From positions 1-64,000 of the forward strand of contig CAKPGM010000005.1 in NCBI GenBank assembly GCA_934154805.1: a stretch of 64,000 nt of DNA, read 5' to 3'. Shown one piece after another: positions 34,784 to 42,920 of this stretch (positions within the stretch are counted from its first letter, which is position 1; each line of letters begins with the position of its first letter). The stretch comes from an uncultured Clostridia bacterium (lineage in GTDB: Bacteria > Bacillota > Clostridia > TANB77 > CAG-508). The notes below the pieces were generated by a model. The model saw nothing but the letters and a program-made list of their open reading frames with translations, did not search any database and had not been told where the DNA came from. The translations under genes were made by a program, and so were the position numbers.

Positions 34784-35230
34784 TTATTTTATTTTTAAAA
34801 ATTTTTTAATTTTATTAAAAACTCTTGTAATAAAATTTGCTTTATAGACTGCCATTTCAGTAACTTCTTTTGCTTCTGTTTTACCACAAATATCTTGTTT
34901 TTTAAATATATTTTCAGTATCATATAATGACTTTTTTTGTTCTTCTAAAATTAATCTATCATTTTCTTGTTTTTTGATAATTTTCTCTCTTTGTATTTCT
35001 GTTGCCCAATAATCTCTAAATAATATTCCTATTATTGCTTTTGCTCTTTTAGAAACGTTTTGTTCATCTAGTGTCTTTTCAGGATTATATGTAAATTTAT
35101 ATTCTTTATTCGAATTCAGCTTAAATAATTCTATTTTACTTGCAGGGATCTTCTCATAATCTTCTTTAGAAATAAACTTTAATATCTCTAAAACTTCACT
35201 ATAAGCATTTGCATATTCTACACTAACCAT
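34784..35230 (-). CDS. Small helical protein, paralogue of the one at 28637
   Basis: This 148-residue charged helical protein shows NAYSEVLEILKFISKEDYEKIP near residue 8, RDYWATEIQREKIIKK near 70, and TENIFKKQ near 103, the same order as the protein at 28637. The C-terminus is basic (FNKIKKFLKIK). It lies between a membrane protein gene and the kinase-ART gene with short gaps (20 and 42 bp), so it is in an operon. The family seems to accompany different effector-like genes; function unknown. Confidence 0.72.
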   Translation of the reverse strand: MVSVEYANAYSEVLEILKFISKEDYEKIPASKIELFKLNSNKEYKFTYNPEKTLDEQNVSKRAKAIIGILFRDYWATEIQREKIIKKQENDRLILEEQKKSLYDTENIFKKQDICGKTEAKEVTEMAVYKANFITRVFNKIKKFLKIK

Positions 35231-35250
35231 TTTATCCTCTTTTCATAGTG

Positions 35251-36195
35251 TTATTTTAATATAAGGAATAAAATAGCACTAATAACTAATTGTACGAGTA
35301 AAATTATTCTAGTAACTTTATATATTTTTTCAATCTTTTTTCTTCTCTTTTCTGCATCCCAGTATTTTCCAAAATGTACTTCTGAATGTTCTACATAGTC
35401 ATCAACATCATCAGTATAATTTCCTTTGCCAGTAGAATAATTATATCCTGTATATTTTGTATTTGGTAATAGTGGTCTATATATTGATAGAATATACCAA
35501 TATGAAAATATATTTCCTAATAAAATAGCAATAAACCACTGTCCAAATATCAAAAAGTATTTATTATTTAGATATTCATTAACAAAAGGAGATATCTTGC
35601 TGATATTTAATTTTATTATAGCATATAAAATATAAGACAAAATTATTCCTACAGATATTGTGAAACATTGTGTTCTTATTTTTCTATGTTTCATGGTTTT
35701 ATTATATCTGTCTTCATTATCTTCTAAAATATTCATAACTTCTGAATATAAATTATGTGCTTCATTTTCTTGGTTGGTAGTATCTACATCTATAGTAACA
35801 TCAAATTCTCTAAAATATAATGAAACATTAATTTTATTATATATATCATTAATAGTATTATTTGGACCTTTTGTATAAAAGCTAACATATAAATCTATAG
35901 CTATGCTTTTTATTATACTTGGCTGATTTAAGTTTTGTGCAAACCAGTTATAATCACTTTCTTTTATATTCTTCCCATTTTTAAATTCTATTGTGTAATT
36001 TATCGTCGTATTTCCATTTTCATATTCCCATTGCTTTTCTCCATAAGGAATATTCTTATTTTTATTTTGTTCTAATTCAAATTTTCTATCATATTCTTCT
36101 TTGTATTTTTCTAAATAATTAGCAACTTTTACTATAGTTTCTAATGGTATTTGTTTATTTATTACTTTATTATTCATCATAAATTCTCTTTTCAT
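35251..36195 (-). CDS. Membrane protein of unknown function, first gene of the kinase-ART operon
   Basis: This is a 314-residue protein. A soluble N-terminal half (about 1-170) is followed by membrane helices at about 178-196, 213-235 and 290-312, with a Tyr/Gly/Asp-rich loop between (YTGYNYSTGKGNYTDD). No signal peptide. An alternative start five residues in (ATG near 36180) is possible because the ribosome-binding site is weak for both. I know no family. Its place at the head of the operon suggests that the complex is tied to the membrane. Confidence 0.7.
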   Translation of the reverse strand: MKREFMMNNKVINKQIPLETIVKVANYLEKYKEEYDRKFELEQNKNKNIPYGEKQWEYENGNTTINYTIEFKNGKNIKESDYNWFAQNLNQPSIIKSIAIDLYVSFYTKGPNNTINDIYNKINVSLYFREFDVTIDVDTTNQENEAHNLYSEVMNILEDNEDRYNKTMKHRKIRTQCFTISVGIILSYILYAIIKLNISKISPFVNEYLNNKYFLIFGQWFIAILLGNIFSYWYILSIYRPLLPNTKYTGYNYSTGKGNYTDDVDDYVEHSEVHFGKYWDAEKRRKKIEKIYKVTRIILLVQLVISAILFLILK

Positions 36196-36284
36196 AATCT
36201 TATTATATATATAAATTAACAGATTTTTTCATAAAAATCAAGAAATTTAATTAAAAAGTTTTGCGAAAATTTGTTTCTTTTATA

Positions 36285-36313
36285 TTGATTTATTTTAAAT
36301 TGCGTGCTATACT
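36285..36313 (+). promoter_or_regulatory. Promoter of the toxin-like RNA
   Basis: It reads TTGATT, 17 bases ending TGC, TATACT. Transcription would run right through the peptide frame at 36395 to the hairpin at 36515. Confidence 0.8.
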
Positions 36314-36394
36314 AGTTCACATAGGAAATGAGAATAAGCAGATGTGGTTTTGCCACCAATTTCACGAATCTTCGTAGGAAGGGTGGTGATCTTT

Positions 36395-36489
36395 ATGGTT
36401 AAAGTGATACTATTTTTATAATATCCTTTATGTTATCTTTAACATTAAACGTTGCCTTGACAGCAGTTCTGTATAAGAACTGGGTTTGA
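36395..36489 (+). pseudogene. Type I toxin-like small hydrophobic peptide, one base out of frame
   Basis: A good ribosome-binding site (GGAAGGGTGGTGATC) precedes ATG 36395, which reads MVKVILFL then stops. One base earlier or later in the T5 run at 36412-36416, the frame continues IISFMLSLTLNVALTAVLYK and ends NWV. With six T's it would be a single 31-residue peptide with one membrane helix, as in type I toxins. The locus has a strong promoter and an opposing small RNA. It may be an inactive toxin, a slippage switch, or a sequencing error. Confidence 0.5.
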
Positions 36490-36506
36490 TAAGCAACTAC
36501 ATAAAT

Positions 36507-36596
36507 AAAAAAAGCTCACATCTGTAAATTTGGCGATTTAGATGTGAGTTTTTATATCTATTCGGCAAAACCACGTTTGTGGATTTGTCATTTCCT
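36507..36596 (-). ncRNA. Convergent antisense RNA, putative type I antitoxin
   Basis: A strong minus-strand promoter at 36603-36631 would start an RNA near 36596 that ends at the shared hairpin (36515-36548) with a T-tail near 36507. It contains no ORF and is complementary to the 3' part of the toxin-like transcript. Its 5' end repeats that of the other RNA in inverted orientation (ATAGGAAATGA, GTGGTTTTGCC). Confidence 0.5.
36515..36548. terminator. Shared bidirectional terminator of the convergent RNAs
   Basis: CTCACATCT pairs with AGATGTGAG, with inner AAAT and ATTT, flanked by A and T runs on both sides. Confidence 0.85.
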
Positions 36597-36602
36597 ATAT
36601 TT

Positions 36603-36631
36603 ATTATACACAGATATTTAAGAAAAGTCAA
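36603..36631 (-). promoter_or_regulatory. Promoter of the antisense RNA
   Basis: The minus strand reads TTGACT, 17 bases, TATAAT, stronger than the toxin-side promoter, as is usual for antitoxin RNAs. Confidence 0.8.
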
Positions 36632-36739
36632 ATAAAATTTTACACTATCGACATTATCGAAAAATTTTTTGAAATATGTATTGACAAAAGCAGTTAGTTT
36701 GTAGTACAATAATTTTGTTAGCCAGTAAAGTACATATAT

Positions 36740-36827
36740 GCAGATGTGGCGGAACTGGTAGACGCACAGGACTTAAAATCCTGCGGTTGAATAAACCGTG
36801 CCGGTTCGATTCCGGCCATCTGCACCA
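36740..36827 (+). tRNA. tRNA-Leu (anticodon TAA)
   Basis: The acceptor arms GCAGATG and CATCTGC pair, followed by A and an encoded CCA. The D arm has TGGTAGACGC, the anticodon stem-loop is CAGGA-CTTAAAA-TCCTG with anticodon TAA, a long class II variable arm (CGGTTGAATAAACCG) follows, and the T arm is GCCGGTTCGATTCCGGC. A terminator-like hairpin follows at 36862-36892. Confidence 0.96.
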
Positions 36828-36861
36828 AAAGATTAAATCGTCGCACCAGACGAAAACCAAG

Positions 36862-36892
36862 AAATCAACTGTAAAAGGTTGATTTTTTTTTT
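36862..36892 (+). terminator. Terminator after tRNA-Leu
   Basis: AAATCAAC pairs with GTTGATTT and runs into ten T's. Confidence 0.85.
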
Positions 36893-36927
36893 GATGCCTT
36901 TTATTGAGGATGGTGTGATATGATTAA

Positions 36928-37203
36928 TATCGTAAAGAAAAAAAAACATTAGCACCTAAACAATGGAGATATTCTACTATACAAAAAATATTAGAGAATA
37001 GAGTTTATATGGGAGATTACGAACAATATAAAAGAATTGGAAAACTACAGAATATTGAACCAATATTAGATTTAGTTGAATATGATATGCAGTTAAAAAG
37101 TATTTTTTTCCTATACTAGCTGATAAAAAAGTAACAAATACAGAAAAGGTAGATAAAGAAATTGAAGGTAGATAAAGAAATTGAGAGTTTACAAAAACAA
37201 TAA
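36928..37203 (+). pseudogene. Remnant of a large serine recombinase
   Basis: The frame 36928-37119 encodes KKTLAPKQWRYSTIQKILEN then RVYMGDYEQYKRIGK, which matches the 'W..STI.KIL.N..Y.GD' part of the recombinase domain in large serine integrases. The rest is lost, a stop follows, and the coiled tail (VTNTEKVDKEIE) is in another frame and disrupted by a 19-bp tandem duplication. Lying 100 bp after tRNA-Leu, it marks a former integration site of a mobile element. Confidence 0.65.
37146..37183 (+). repeat. Exact 19-bp tandem duplication
   Basis: AAGGTAGATAAAGAAATTG occurs twice head to tail (37146-37164, 37165-37183). It shifts the frame of the recombinase tail; with a single copy the frame would read VDKEIESLQKQ. 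Confidence 0.9.
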
Positions 37204-37228
37204 ATAAAAAATAAATATTGAAAAGCAC

Positions 37229-37257
37229 TTGACAGTAACAAACAAATGTTTTATACT
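37229..37257 (+). promoter_or_regulatory. Promoter of the ORF6N gene
   Basis: It reads TTGACA, 17 bases, TATACT, about 30 bases before the start at 37288. Confidence 0.85.
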
Positions 37258-37287
37258 ATATATAGTTTTATATACGGATGTGAAATT

Positions 37288-38253
37288 ATGGAAAATGAAA
37301 TAAATAATTTGATAGTTCAAGACAACCTATCAAATGAAGAAATAAAGAATTTAATATATACTATAAGAGGAAAACAAGTAATGCTAGATAGTGATGTGGC
37401 AATGCTATATCACTATGAAACTAAAAAAATAAATCAAGCTGTAAAGAGGAATATAGAGAGGTTTCCAGAAAAGTTTTGTTTTCAGTTAACAGAAGAAGAG
37501 TTTTCTAGTTTAAGGTCACAAATTGTGACCTTAAACCAAACTACTGTACAAGACAATTTTGAGGATTCTTCTCTAAGGTCGCAATTTGCTGCCTTAAATG
37601 AAAATACTGGTAGAGGTAAACATCGTAAATATTTGCCATATGTTTTTACTGAACAAGGTATAGCAATGTTATCTGGTTTGCTTAAAAATGATATAGCAAT
37701 TCAAGTAAGCATAAATATAATGGATGCTTTTGTAGAGATGAGAAAATTTTTAATGGTTAATAGACAGCTGTTTGAAAGATTAACAAATGTAGAGTATAAA
37801 TTATTAGAACATGACAAAAAATTTGATAAAGTATTTGACCAGTTACAAAATGAAGAAAATATTAAACAAAAAATATTCTTTGAAGGACAAATATATGATG
37901 CATACAGTTTAATAATTGATATTATTAAAAAAGCAAGCAAGAAAATTTTAATAATAGATAATTATATAGATGATAGTGTTTTGAAAATGCTTACAAAGAA
38001 AAATAAGAATGTTGAAGTTGTAATATTAACTTCTAATAAAAGCAATATACAAAAAATTGATATTCAAAAATTTAATAAAGAATATCCAATATTAAAAGTT
38101 GCTGAAACAAATAAATTTCACGATAGATTTATAGTAATAGATAATAAAGAAATGTATCATCTAGGTGCTTCAATAAAAGATTTAGGCAAAAAGTGCTTTG
38201 GAATTAACAAAATTGAAGATTTAGATATTGTAGAAAAAGTTATTAATTTATAA
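37288..38253 (+). CDS. ORF6N-domain DNA-binding protein with PLD-like C-terminus
   Basis: This is a 321-residue protein. Residues 14-125 form an ORF6N (KilA-N-related) domain: IYTIRGKQVMLDSDVAMLYH, KRNIERFPEKFCFQLTEEEF, and YVFTEQGIAMLSGLL. This is the phage anti-repressor type. The C-terminal part (about 205-320) looks like a phospholipase-D fold half: ILIIDNYIDDSVLKML and FHDRFIVIDNKEMYHLGAS with an H-x-R/K-x4-D variant. The domain pair occurs in phage-derived genes of Clostridia. The start at 37288 replaces the longer frame at 37246. Next to a recombinase remnant and tRNA-Leu, it is probably a relic of a prophage or integrative element. Confidence 0.82.
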   Translation: MENEINNLIVQDNLSNEEIKNLIYTIRGKQVMLDSDVAMLYHYETKKINQAVKRNIERFPEKFCFQLTEEEFSSLRSQIVTLNQTTVQDNFEDSSLRSQFAALNENTGRGKHRKYLPYVFTEQGIAMLSGLLKNDIAIQVSINIMDAFVEMRKFLMVNRQLFERLTNVEYKLLEHDKKFDKVFDQLQNEENIKQKIFFEGQIYDAYSLIIDIIKKASKKILIIDNYIDDSVLKMLTKKNKNVEVVILTSNKSNIQKIDIQKFNKEYPILKVAETNKFHDRFIVIDNKEMYHLGASIKDLGKKCFGINKIEDLDIVEKVINL

Positions 38254-38323
38254 TTAAAATAGAATAGATTTGTGTATAACATTACTTATTTCCCATACAA
38301 CACTAAATATATAATTTATGAAT

Positions 38324-38360
38324 AACAACATTAAAGCTTTGCTTTAATGTTGTTTTGTTT
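38324..38360. terminator. Terminator after the ORF6N gene
   Basis: AACAACATTAAAGC pairs with GCTTTAATGTTGTT around TTT. Confidence 0.85.
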
Positions 38361-38475
38361 TAGAATGCCGGAAATCGAAAAGAAAGATTCCATTTTCATT
38401 TTCTTATACTCGTATCCCATTTGTCGAATTTTGCTTGTTTTTCTGAATATTTCACAAAATGTTCACAGTTTCTCC
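38361..38475. other. Spacer, no gene seen
   Basis: The sequence between the ORF6N terminator and the metallopeptidase promoter holds no ORF with a ribosome-binding site and no RNA gene that I can see. A long plus frame running through it is only an upstream extension of the metallopeptidase frame. Confidence 0.5.
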
Positions 38476-38504
38476 TTGACTTATATATTTTTTGTTTTTA
38501 TAAT
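38476..38504 (+). promoter_or_regulatory. Promoter of the metallopeptidase-ABC operon
   Basis: It reads TTGACT, 17 bases, TATAAT, about 70 bases before the first start codon. Confidence 0.85.
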
Positions 38505-38577
38505 AGTTTATACGCAACACTCGTGTTTTCTGAGTTTTGCATTACATTATACTTATAAAAATATAGGAGGTTTTTAT

Positions 38578-39282
38578 ATGGATTTTTGGTTAATGTGGTA
38601 TGATAACGGCTTAACCATTTTGTTAATGATTATAGGATTTTTTCTTGTGCTTTTTGCACAAATTAGAATTAATTCAGCATATTCTAAGTATAGAAGAATT
38701 CAAAATTATAAAGGTCTTACTGGTTATGAAGTAGCAAAAACTATTTTAAATGCTAATGGATTATCTAATATTGAAATTTATAAAACTTCTGGTAATTTAA
38801 CAGATCATTATGATCCATCTAAAAAGTTAATTAGACTTTCTTCTGCAATTTACAATGGAACTTCTATAGCTTCAATGGCTGTTGCAGCTCACGAATGTGG
38901 TCATGCTATTCAAGATAAAGAAAATTATATCTTTTTTAAGATTAGATCTTTTTTAGTTCCTATCGTAAATTTTATTTCATATTTAGGATACTTTGGATTA
39001 ATTGTTTCATTAATTGGTGGTTTAACTGGTTATATCAAATTATCAATTCTAATATTATTTGCAACTGTTGTTTTTCAATTAGTTACATTGCCTGTTGAGT
39101 TTGATGCTTCTCGTAGAGGAAAAAAGCAATTAGATATGTTAAACTTATCATTCGAACAAGATAATTCAGGAATCAAAAGTGTTCTTGGAGCTGCTGCAAT
39201 GACTTATGTTGCAGGCTTGCTTTCGTCTATTTTACAATTGCTTAGATTAGTATTAATTTTAGGAAGTCGTGATAGAGATTAG
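38578..39282 (+). CDS. Membrane zinc metallopeptidase, YugP family
   Basis: This 234-residue protein has an N-terminal membrane helix (LTILLMIIGFFLVLFAQIRI), the zinc motif AAHECGHAIQD near residue 105 (H-E-x-x-H), and two further helices (YLGYFGLIVSLIGGLTG, LSILILFATVVF). FDASRRGKKQLDML supplies the probable third ligand region. These are all marks of the YugP/DUF neutral zinc peptidase family. ATG 38578 follows ATAGGAGGTTTTTAT; the longer frame from 38347 is not real. Substrate is unknown. It heads an operon with the two ABC exporter halves (24-bp gap), which could hint at processing of an exported product. Confidence 0.88.
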   Translation: MDFWLMWYDNGLTILLMIIGFFLVLFAQIRINSAYSKYRRIQNYKGLTGYEVAKTILNANGLSNIEIYKTSGNLTDHYDPSKKLIRLSSAIYNGTSIASMAVAAHECGHAIQDKENYIFFKIRSFLVPIVNFISYLGYFGLIVSLIGGLTGYIKLSILILFATVVFQLVTLPVEFDASRRGKKQLDMLNLSFEQDNSGIKSVLGAAAMTYVAGLLSSILQLLRLVLILGSRDRD

Positions 39283-39306
39283 TTTATTTAAGAAAGGATT
39301 TTTACA

Positions 39307-41070
39307 ATGTTAAAGCTTTTAAAGAATTTTACAAAAAAAGATTATTTACTAATATTTATTTGTGTTATATTAGTTGCTTTTCAGGTTTGGCTTGATTTAA
39401 AGCTTCCTGATTATATGTCAGAAATAACGATTTTAGTAAAAACCGAAGGCAGTCAAATGTCTGATATTTTAGAGCAAGGCAAATATATGATGCTTTGTGC
39501 TGGTGGAAGTTTAGTTTCTGCTATTTTTGTTGGTTATTTATCCTCTTTTATTTCTGCAACTTTTTCAAAAAATATTCGTAAAAAATTGTTTGAGAAAGTT
39601 CAAAATTTCAGTATGGAAGAGATTAATAACTTTTCAACAAGTAGCTTAATTACAAGAACTACAAACGATATTACAAATATTCAAAGATTCATTTCTATGG
39701 GACTACAGTTATTGATCAAGTCCCCTATTATGGCTGTATGGGCTGTATTTAAGATTTTGAATAAAAGTTGGCAATGGAGTGCTCTTACTGGTGCTGCAGT
39801 TTTTATTTTGTTAATATGCGTTATATTTTTAATAATTGTTGTAATGCCTAGATTCAAGAGAGTACAGAAATTAATTGATAATATTAATGGTTTGACAAGA
39901 GAAAATCTAACAGGTATTCGTGTTGTTAGAGCTTTTAATGCAGAAAAATATCAAGAGGATAAGTTTGAAGTTGGTAATAAAGATTTAACAGATACGCAGT
40001 TATTTAATCAAAGAGCTATGTCTGCTATGTCCCCTGTTATGTATTTAATTATGGACTTACTTACTTTATCAATTTATTTTGTTGGAGCTTATTTAATTAA
40101 TGCGGCTAATATGCTTGATAAGATTACAATTTTCAGTAATATGGTTGTATTTTCTAGCTATGCTATGCAGGTTATTATGTCTTTCCTTATGCTTGCAATG
40201 ATTTTTGTAATGTATCCTAGAGCTAGCGTTTCTGCAAGCAGAATTGCAGAAGTTTTAGATACAAAAACTAAAATTAAAGATGGAAAAATTGATAAAAATA
40301 CATCATCACTTGTTGGAGAAGTAGAATTTAAAAACGTTTCTTTTAAATATCCTGATGGCAATGACTACGTTTTAAAAGATATTTCATTTACTGCTAAAAA
40401 AGGAGAAACAGTTGCTATAATAGGTTCTACTGGTTCAGGAAAATCTTCTCTTATTAATTTAATTCCTAGATTCTTTGATGCTACTGAAGGAGAAGTTTTG
40501 GTTGATGGAGTTAATATAAAAGATTATTCGCAAGAATTTTTACATAACAAATTAGGATATGTTCCACAAAAAGCTGTAATGTTCAGTGGTAGTGTAAATT
40601 ATAATGTTTCTTATGGTGATAATGGAGATAAAAAAGCTTCCGAAGACGAAGTAAAAAAAGCTGTTGAAATTGCTCAAGGAAAAGAATTTGTCGAAAAAAT
40701 GCCAGAACAATATAACGCATTTATTGCACAAGGTGGAACAAATATTTCTGGAGGTCAAAAGCAAAGATTAGCTATTGCCAGAGCTATTGCCAGAAATCCT
40801 GAAATTTATATTTTTGATGATTCTTTTAGCGCTTTGGATTATAAAACTGATTTTATGCTTAGAAATGAGTTAAAGAAATATACAAAAGATGCTACTATGA
40901 TTATTGTAGCTCAAAGAATTGGAACAATTTTGAATGCTGATAAAATTTTAGTTTTAGAAAATGGCGAGTGCGTTGGTTTAGGTACTCATAAAGAACTTTT
41001 GAAAAACTGTAAAGTTTATCAAGAAATTGCATATTCTCAACTTTCAAAGGAGGAATTAGAAAATGGGTAA
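39307..41070 (+). CDS. ABC exporter half, first subunit (degenerate catalytic site)
   Basis: This 587-residue protein has an N-terminal six-helix membrane domain (about 1-310) and a C-terminal ATPase: Walker A GSTGSGKSS near 378, Q-loop YVPQKAVMF, signature NISGGQKQR near 490, Walker B IYIFDDSFSALD, and the switch region VAQRIGTI with Gln in place of the usual His. Walker B ends in Asp-Asp instead of Asp-Glu, so the catalytic Glu is missing. This is the BmrC/TM287 type of heterodimeric multidrug-like exporter. It overlaps the second subunit by 8 bases. Substrate unknown. Confidence 0.92.
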   Translation: MLKLLKNFTKKDYLLIFICVILVAFQVWLDLKLPDYMSEITILVKTEGSQMSDILEQGKYMMLCAGGSLVSAIFVGYLSSFISATFSKNIRKKLFEKVQNFSMEEINNFSTSSLITRTTNDITNIQRFISMGLQLLIKSPIMAVWAVFKILNKSWQWSALTGAAVFILLICVIFLIIVVMPRFKRVQKLIDNINGLTRENLTGIRVVRAFNAEKYQEDKFEVGNKDLTDTQLFNQRAMSAMSPVMYLIMDLLTLSIYFVGAYLINAANMLDKITIFSNMVVFSSYAMQVIMSFLMLAMIFVMYPRASVSASRIAEVLDTKTKIKDGKIDKNTSSLVGEVEFKNVSFKYPDGNDYVLKDISFTAKKGETVAIIGSTGSGKSSLINLIPRFFDATEGEVLVDGVNIKDYSQEFLHNKLGYVPQKAVMFSGSVNYNVSYGDNGDKKASEDEVKKAVEIAQGKEFVEKMPEQYNAFIAQGGTNISGGQKQRLAIARAIARNPEIYIFDDSFSALDYKTDFMLRNELKKYTKDATMIIVAQRIGTILNADKILVLENGECVGLGTHKELLKNCKVYQEIAYSQLSKEELENG

Positions 41071-42880
41071 TGACGAAAAGACTTATAAACAAAAACCTAG
41101 AAATGTCGGTCCTAATAGAGTTAATGAAAAGCCTAAGAACTTAAAATTAGCTCTAAGAAAATTATTGCATTATATGAAAAGATACATACCTTTTATTGTA
41201 ATTGCTCTTATTTTAGCAACTTTGAGTTCTATTTTGGTCATAATTGGTCCAAATAAATTAAGTAATTTAACAAACGAAATAACAAATGGTCTTATGGGCG
41301 GAATAAATTTCGATTCTGTAAAATCTATATCACTATTTTTATTGATAATTTATTTAATTGGTGCTGTATTCGATTATCTTCAGGGCTTTATAATGTCAAC
41401 AGTTTCTAACAAATTTGCTCAAAGCTTACGTACTCAAATATCTAAGAAGATAAACGCTCTTCCTCTTAGGTATTTTGATAAACATAGTTACGGTGACATT
41501 TTATCTAGGGTAACCAACGATGTTGATACTATTAATATGACTCTTCAACAAAGTTTATGTACTCTTATAGGAGCTTTAACATTGTTTATTGGCTCAATTA
41601 TAATGATGTTCTATACAAATTGGATTTTAGCTTTAACAGGTATTATCTCTTCCCTAATCGGATTTGTATTTATGTTTATAATTCTAGCAAAATCTCAAAA
41701 GTACTTTAACGCTAGACAGGTCGAGCTTGGAAATTTAAATGGACATATTGAAGAAATATATTCTAGTCACAATGTTGTAAAAGCTTATAATGGTAATACA
41801 GAAGCATCTACCAAATTTGATGAACTTAATCAAAGAGTTTATGAATGTAATAGAAAGAGTCAATTTTTATCAGGTTTAATGCCTCCTATTATGAACTTTA
41901 TTGGAAACTTTGGTTATGTTTTGGTTTGTATTGTTGGTGCTATTTTGGTTATGAATAATCAAATCACTTTCGGTGTAATCATTGCATTTATGCTATATAT
42001 CAGACTTTTCACAGGTCCTCTATCTCAAATTGCACAAGGTATGACAAATCTTCAAACAACTGCTGCAGCATCTGAAAGAGTTTTTGAATTCTTAGAAGAA
42101 CCTGAAATGGATAAACAAGAAAATATTGTAAAGACATTAAAACGCACAGATGCAAAAGGAAATATAATCTTTGACCACATTAAGTTTTCTTATGATGATG
42201 AAAAAACTGTTATAAAAGATTTTAGCTGTAATGTTAAAAGTGGCGAAAAAGTCGCTATTGTTGGACCTACTGGTGCTGGAAAAACAACTATGGTAAATCT
42301 TCTTATGAAATTCTATGATATTACAGACGGAGATATTAAAATCGATGGAGTTTCTATTAAAGATTTATCTAGAGAGAATATTCACGATTTATTTGTTATG
42401 GTTCTTCAGGACACTTGGCTTTTCAATGGAACAATTAGAGATAATATAAAATATAACAATACTAATATTTCTGATGAACAAATTATGCAAGCTTGTAAAG
42501 TCGTTGGAATTGATAAGTTCGTTAACTCCTTACCAAATGGTCTTTTATTTGAAATAACTGATAACGAAAGTATTTCAGCTGGTCAAAAACAGTTAATTAC
42601 TATTGCTCGTGGTATGTTAAAAGATGCTCCTTTCCTAATTTTAGATGAGGCAACAAGTAATGTCGATACTCGTACAGAGGAGCTTGTTCAGAAGGCAATG
42701 GATAAATTGACTGAAGGAAAAACTTCTTTCATAATTGCTCACAGACTATCTACAATAAGAAATGCAGATATGATTTTAGTTATGAATGAAGGAAATATTG
42801 TTGAGCAAGGAACTCATGAGGAGTTAATTGCAAAAAATGGATTTTATGCAGATCTTTATAACTCACAATTTAAAAAGTAA
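41063..42880 (+). CDS. ABC exporter half, second subunit (active catalytic site)
   Basis: This 605-residue protein has six membrane helices (about 35-330, after a basic N-terminus) and an ATPase: Walker A GPTGAGKTTMVNLL, Q-loop MVLQDTWLFNGT, a degenerate signature SISAGQKQL (G replaced by A), Walker B FLILDEATSNVD with the catalytic Glu, and IIAHRLSTIRNAD with the switch His. The weak signature faces the weak site of the first subunit, so the dimer has one active and one structural ATP site. It is translationally coupled to the gene before it and followed by a terminator. Confidence 0.93.
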   Translation: MGNDEKTYKQKPRNVGPNRVNEKPKNLKLALRKLLHYMKRYIPFIVIALILATLSSILVIIGPNKLSNLTNEITNGLMGGINFDSVKSISLFLLIIYLIGAVFDYLQGFIMSTVSNKFAQSLRTQISKKINALPLRYFDKHSYGDILSRVTNDVDTINMTLQQSLCTLIGALTLFIGSIIMMFYTNWILALTGIISSLIGFVFMFIILAKSQKYFNARQVELGNLNGHIEEIYSSHNVVKAYNGNTEASTKFDELNQRVYECNRKSQFLSGLMPPIMNFIGNFGYVLVCIVGAILVMNNQITFGVIIAFMLYIRLFTGPLSQIAQGMTNLQTTAAASERVFEFLEEPEMDKQENIVKTLKRTDAKGNIIFDHIKFSYDDEKTVIKDFSCNVKSGEKVAIVGPTGAGKTTMVNLLMKFYDITDGDIKIDGVSIKDLSRENIHDLFVMVLQDTWLFNGTIRDNIKYNNTNISDEQIMQACKVVGIDKFVNSLPNGLLFEITDNESISAGQKQLITIARGMLKDAPFLILDEATSNVDTRTEELVQKAMDKLTEGKTSFIIAHRLSTIRNADMILVMNEGNIVEQGTHEELIAKNGFYADLYNSQFKK

Positions 42881-42885
42881 TACGT

Positions 42886-42920
42886 AAAAAGAAACCGCTC
42901 ATATGAGCGACTTCTTTTTT
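42886..42920. terminator. Terminator between the exporter and glucan phosphorylase
   Basis: AAGAAACCGCTC pairs with GAGCGACTTCTT around ATAT, with A and T runs on each side. Confidence 0.75.

Noticed and set aside
36337..36750. GCAGATGTGG repeated at 36337 and at the 5' end of tRNA-Leu as an attachment-site pair
   Set aside because: Only ten bases match, integrases normally use the 3' part of the tRNA, and the first copy belongs to the toxin-like RNA leader.
36857..37240. Intact recombinase that could act as the invertase for the promoter switches
   Set aside because: Only about 60 codons of the recombinase domain survive and there is no catalytic resolvase domain, so it cannot be active.
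38347..38577. N-terminal extension of the metallopeptidase from 38347
   Set aside because: It crosses a perfect promoter (38476-38504) and lacks a ribosome-binding site, whereas ATG 38578 follows AGGAGG.
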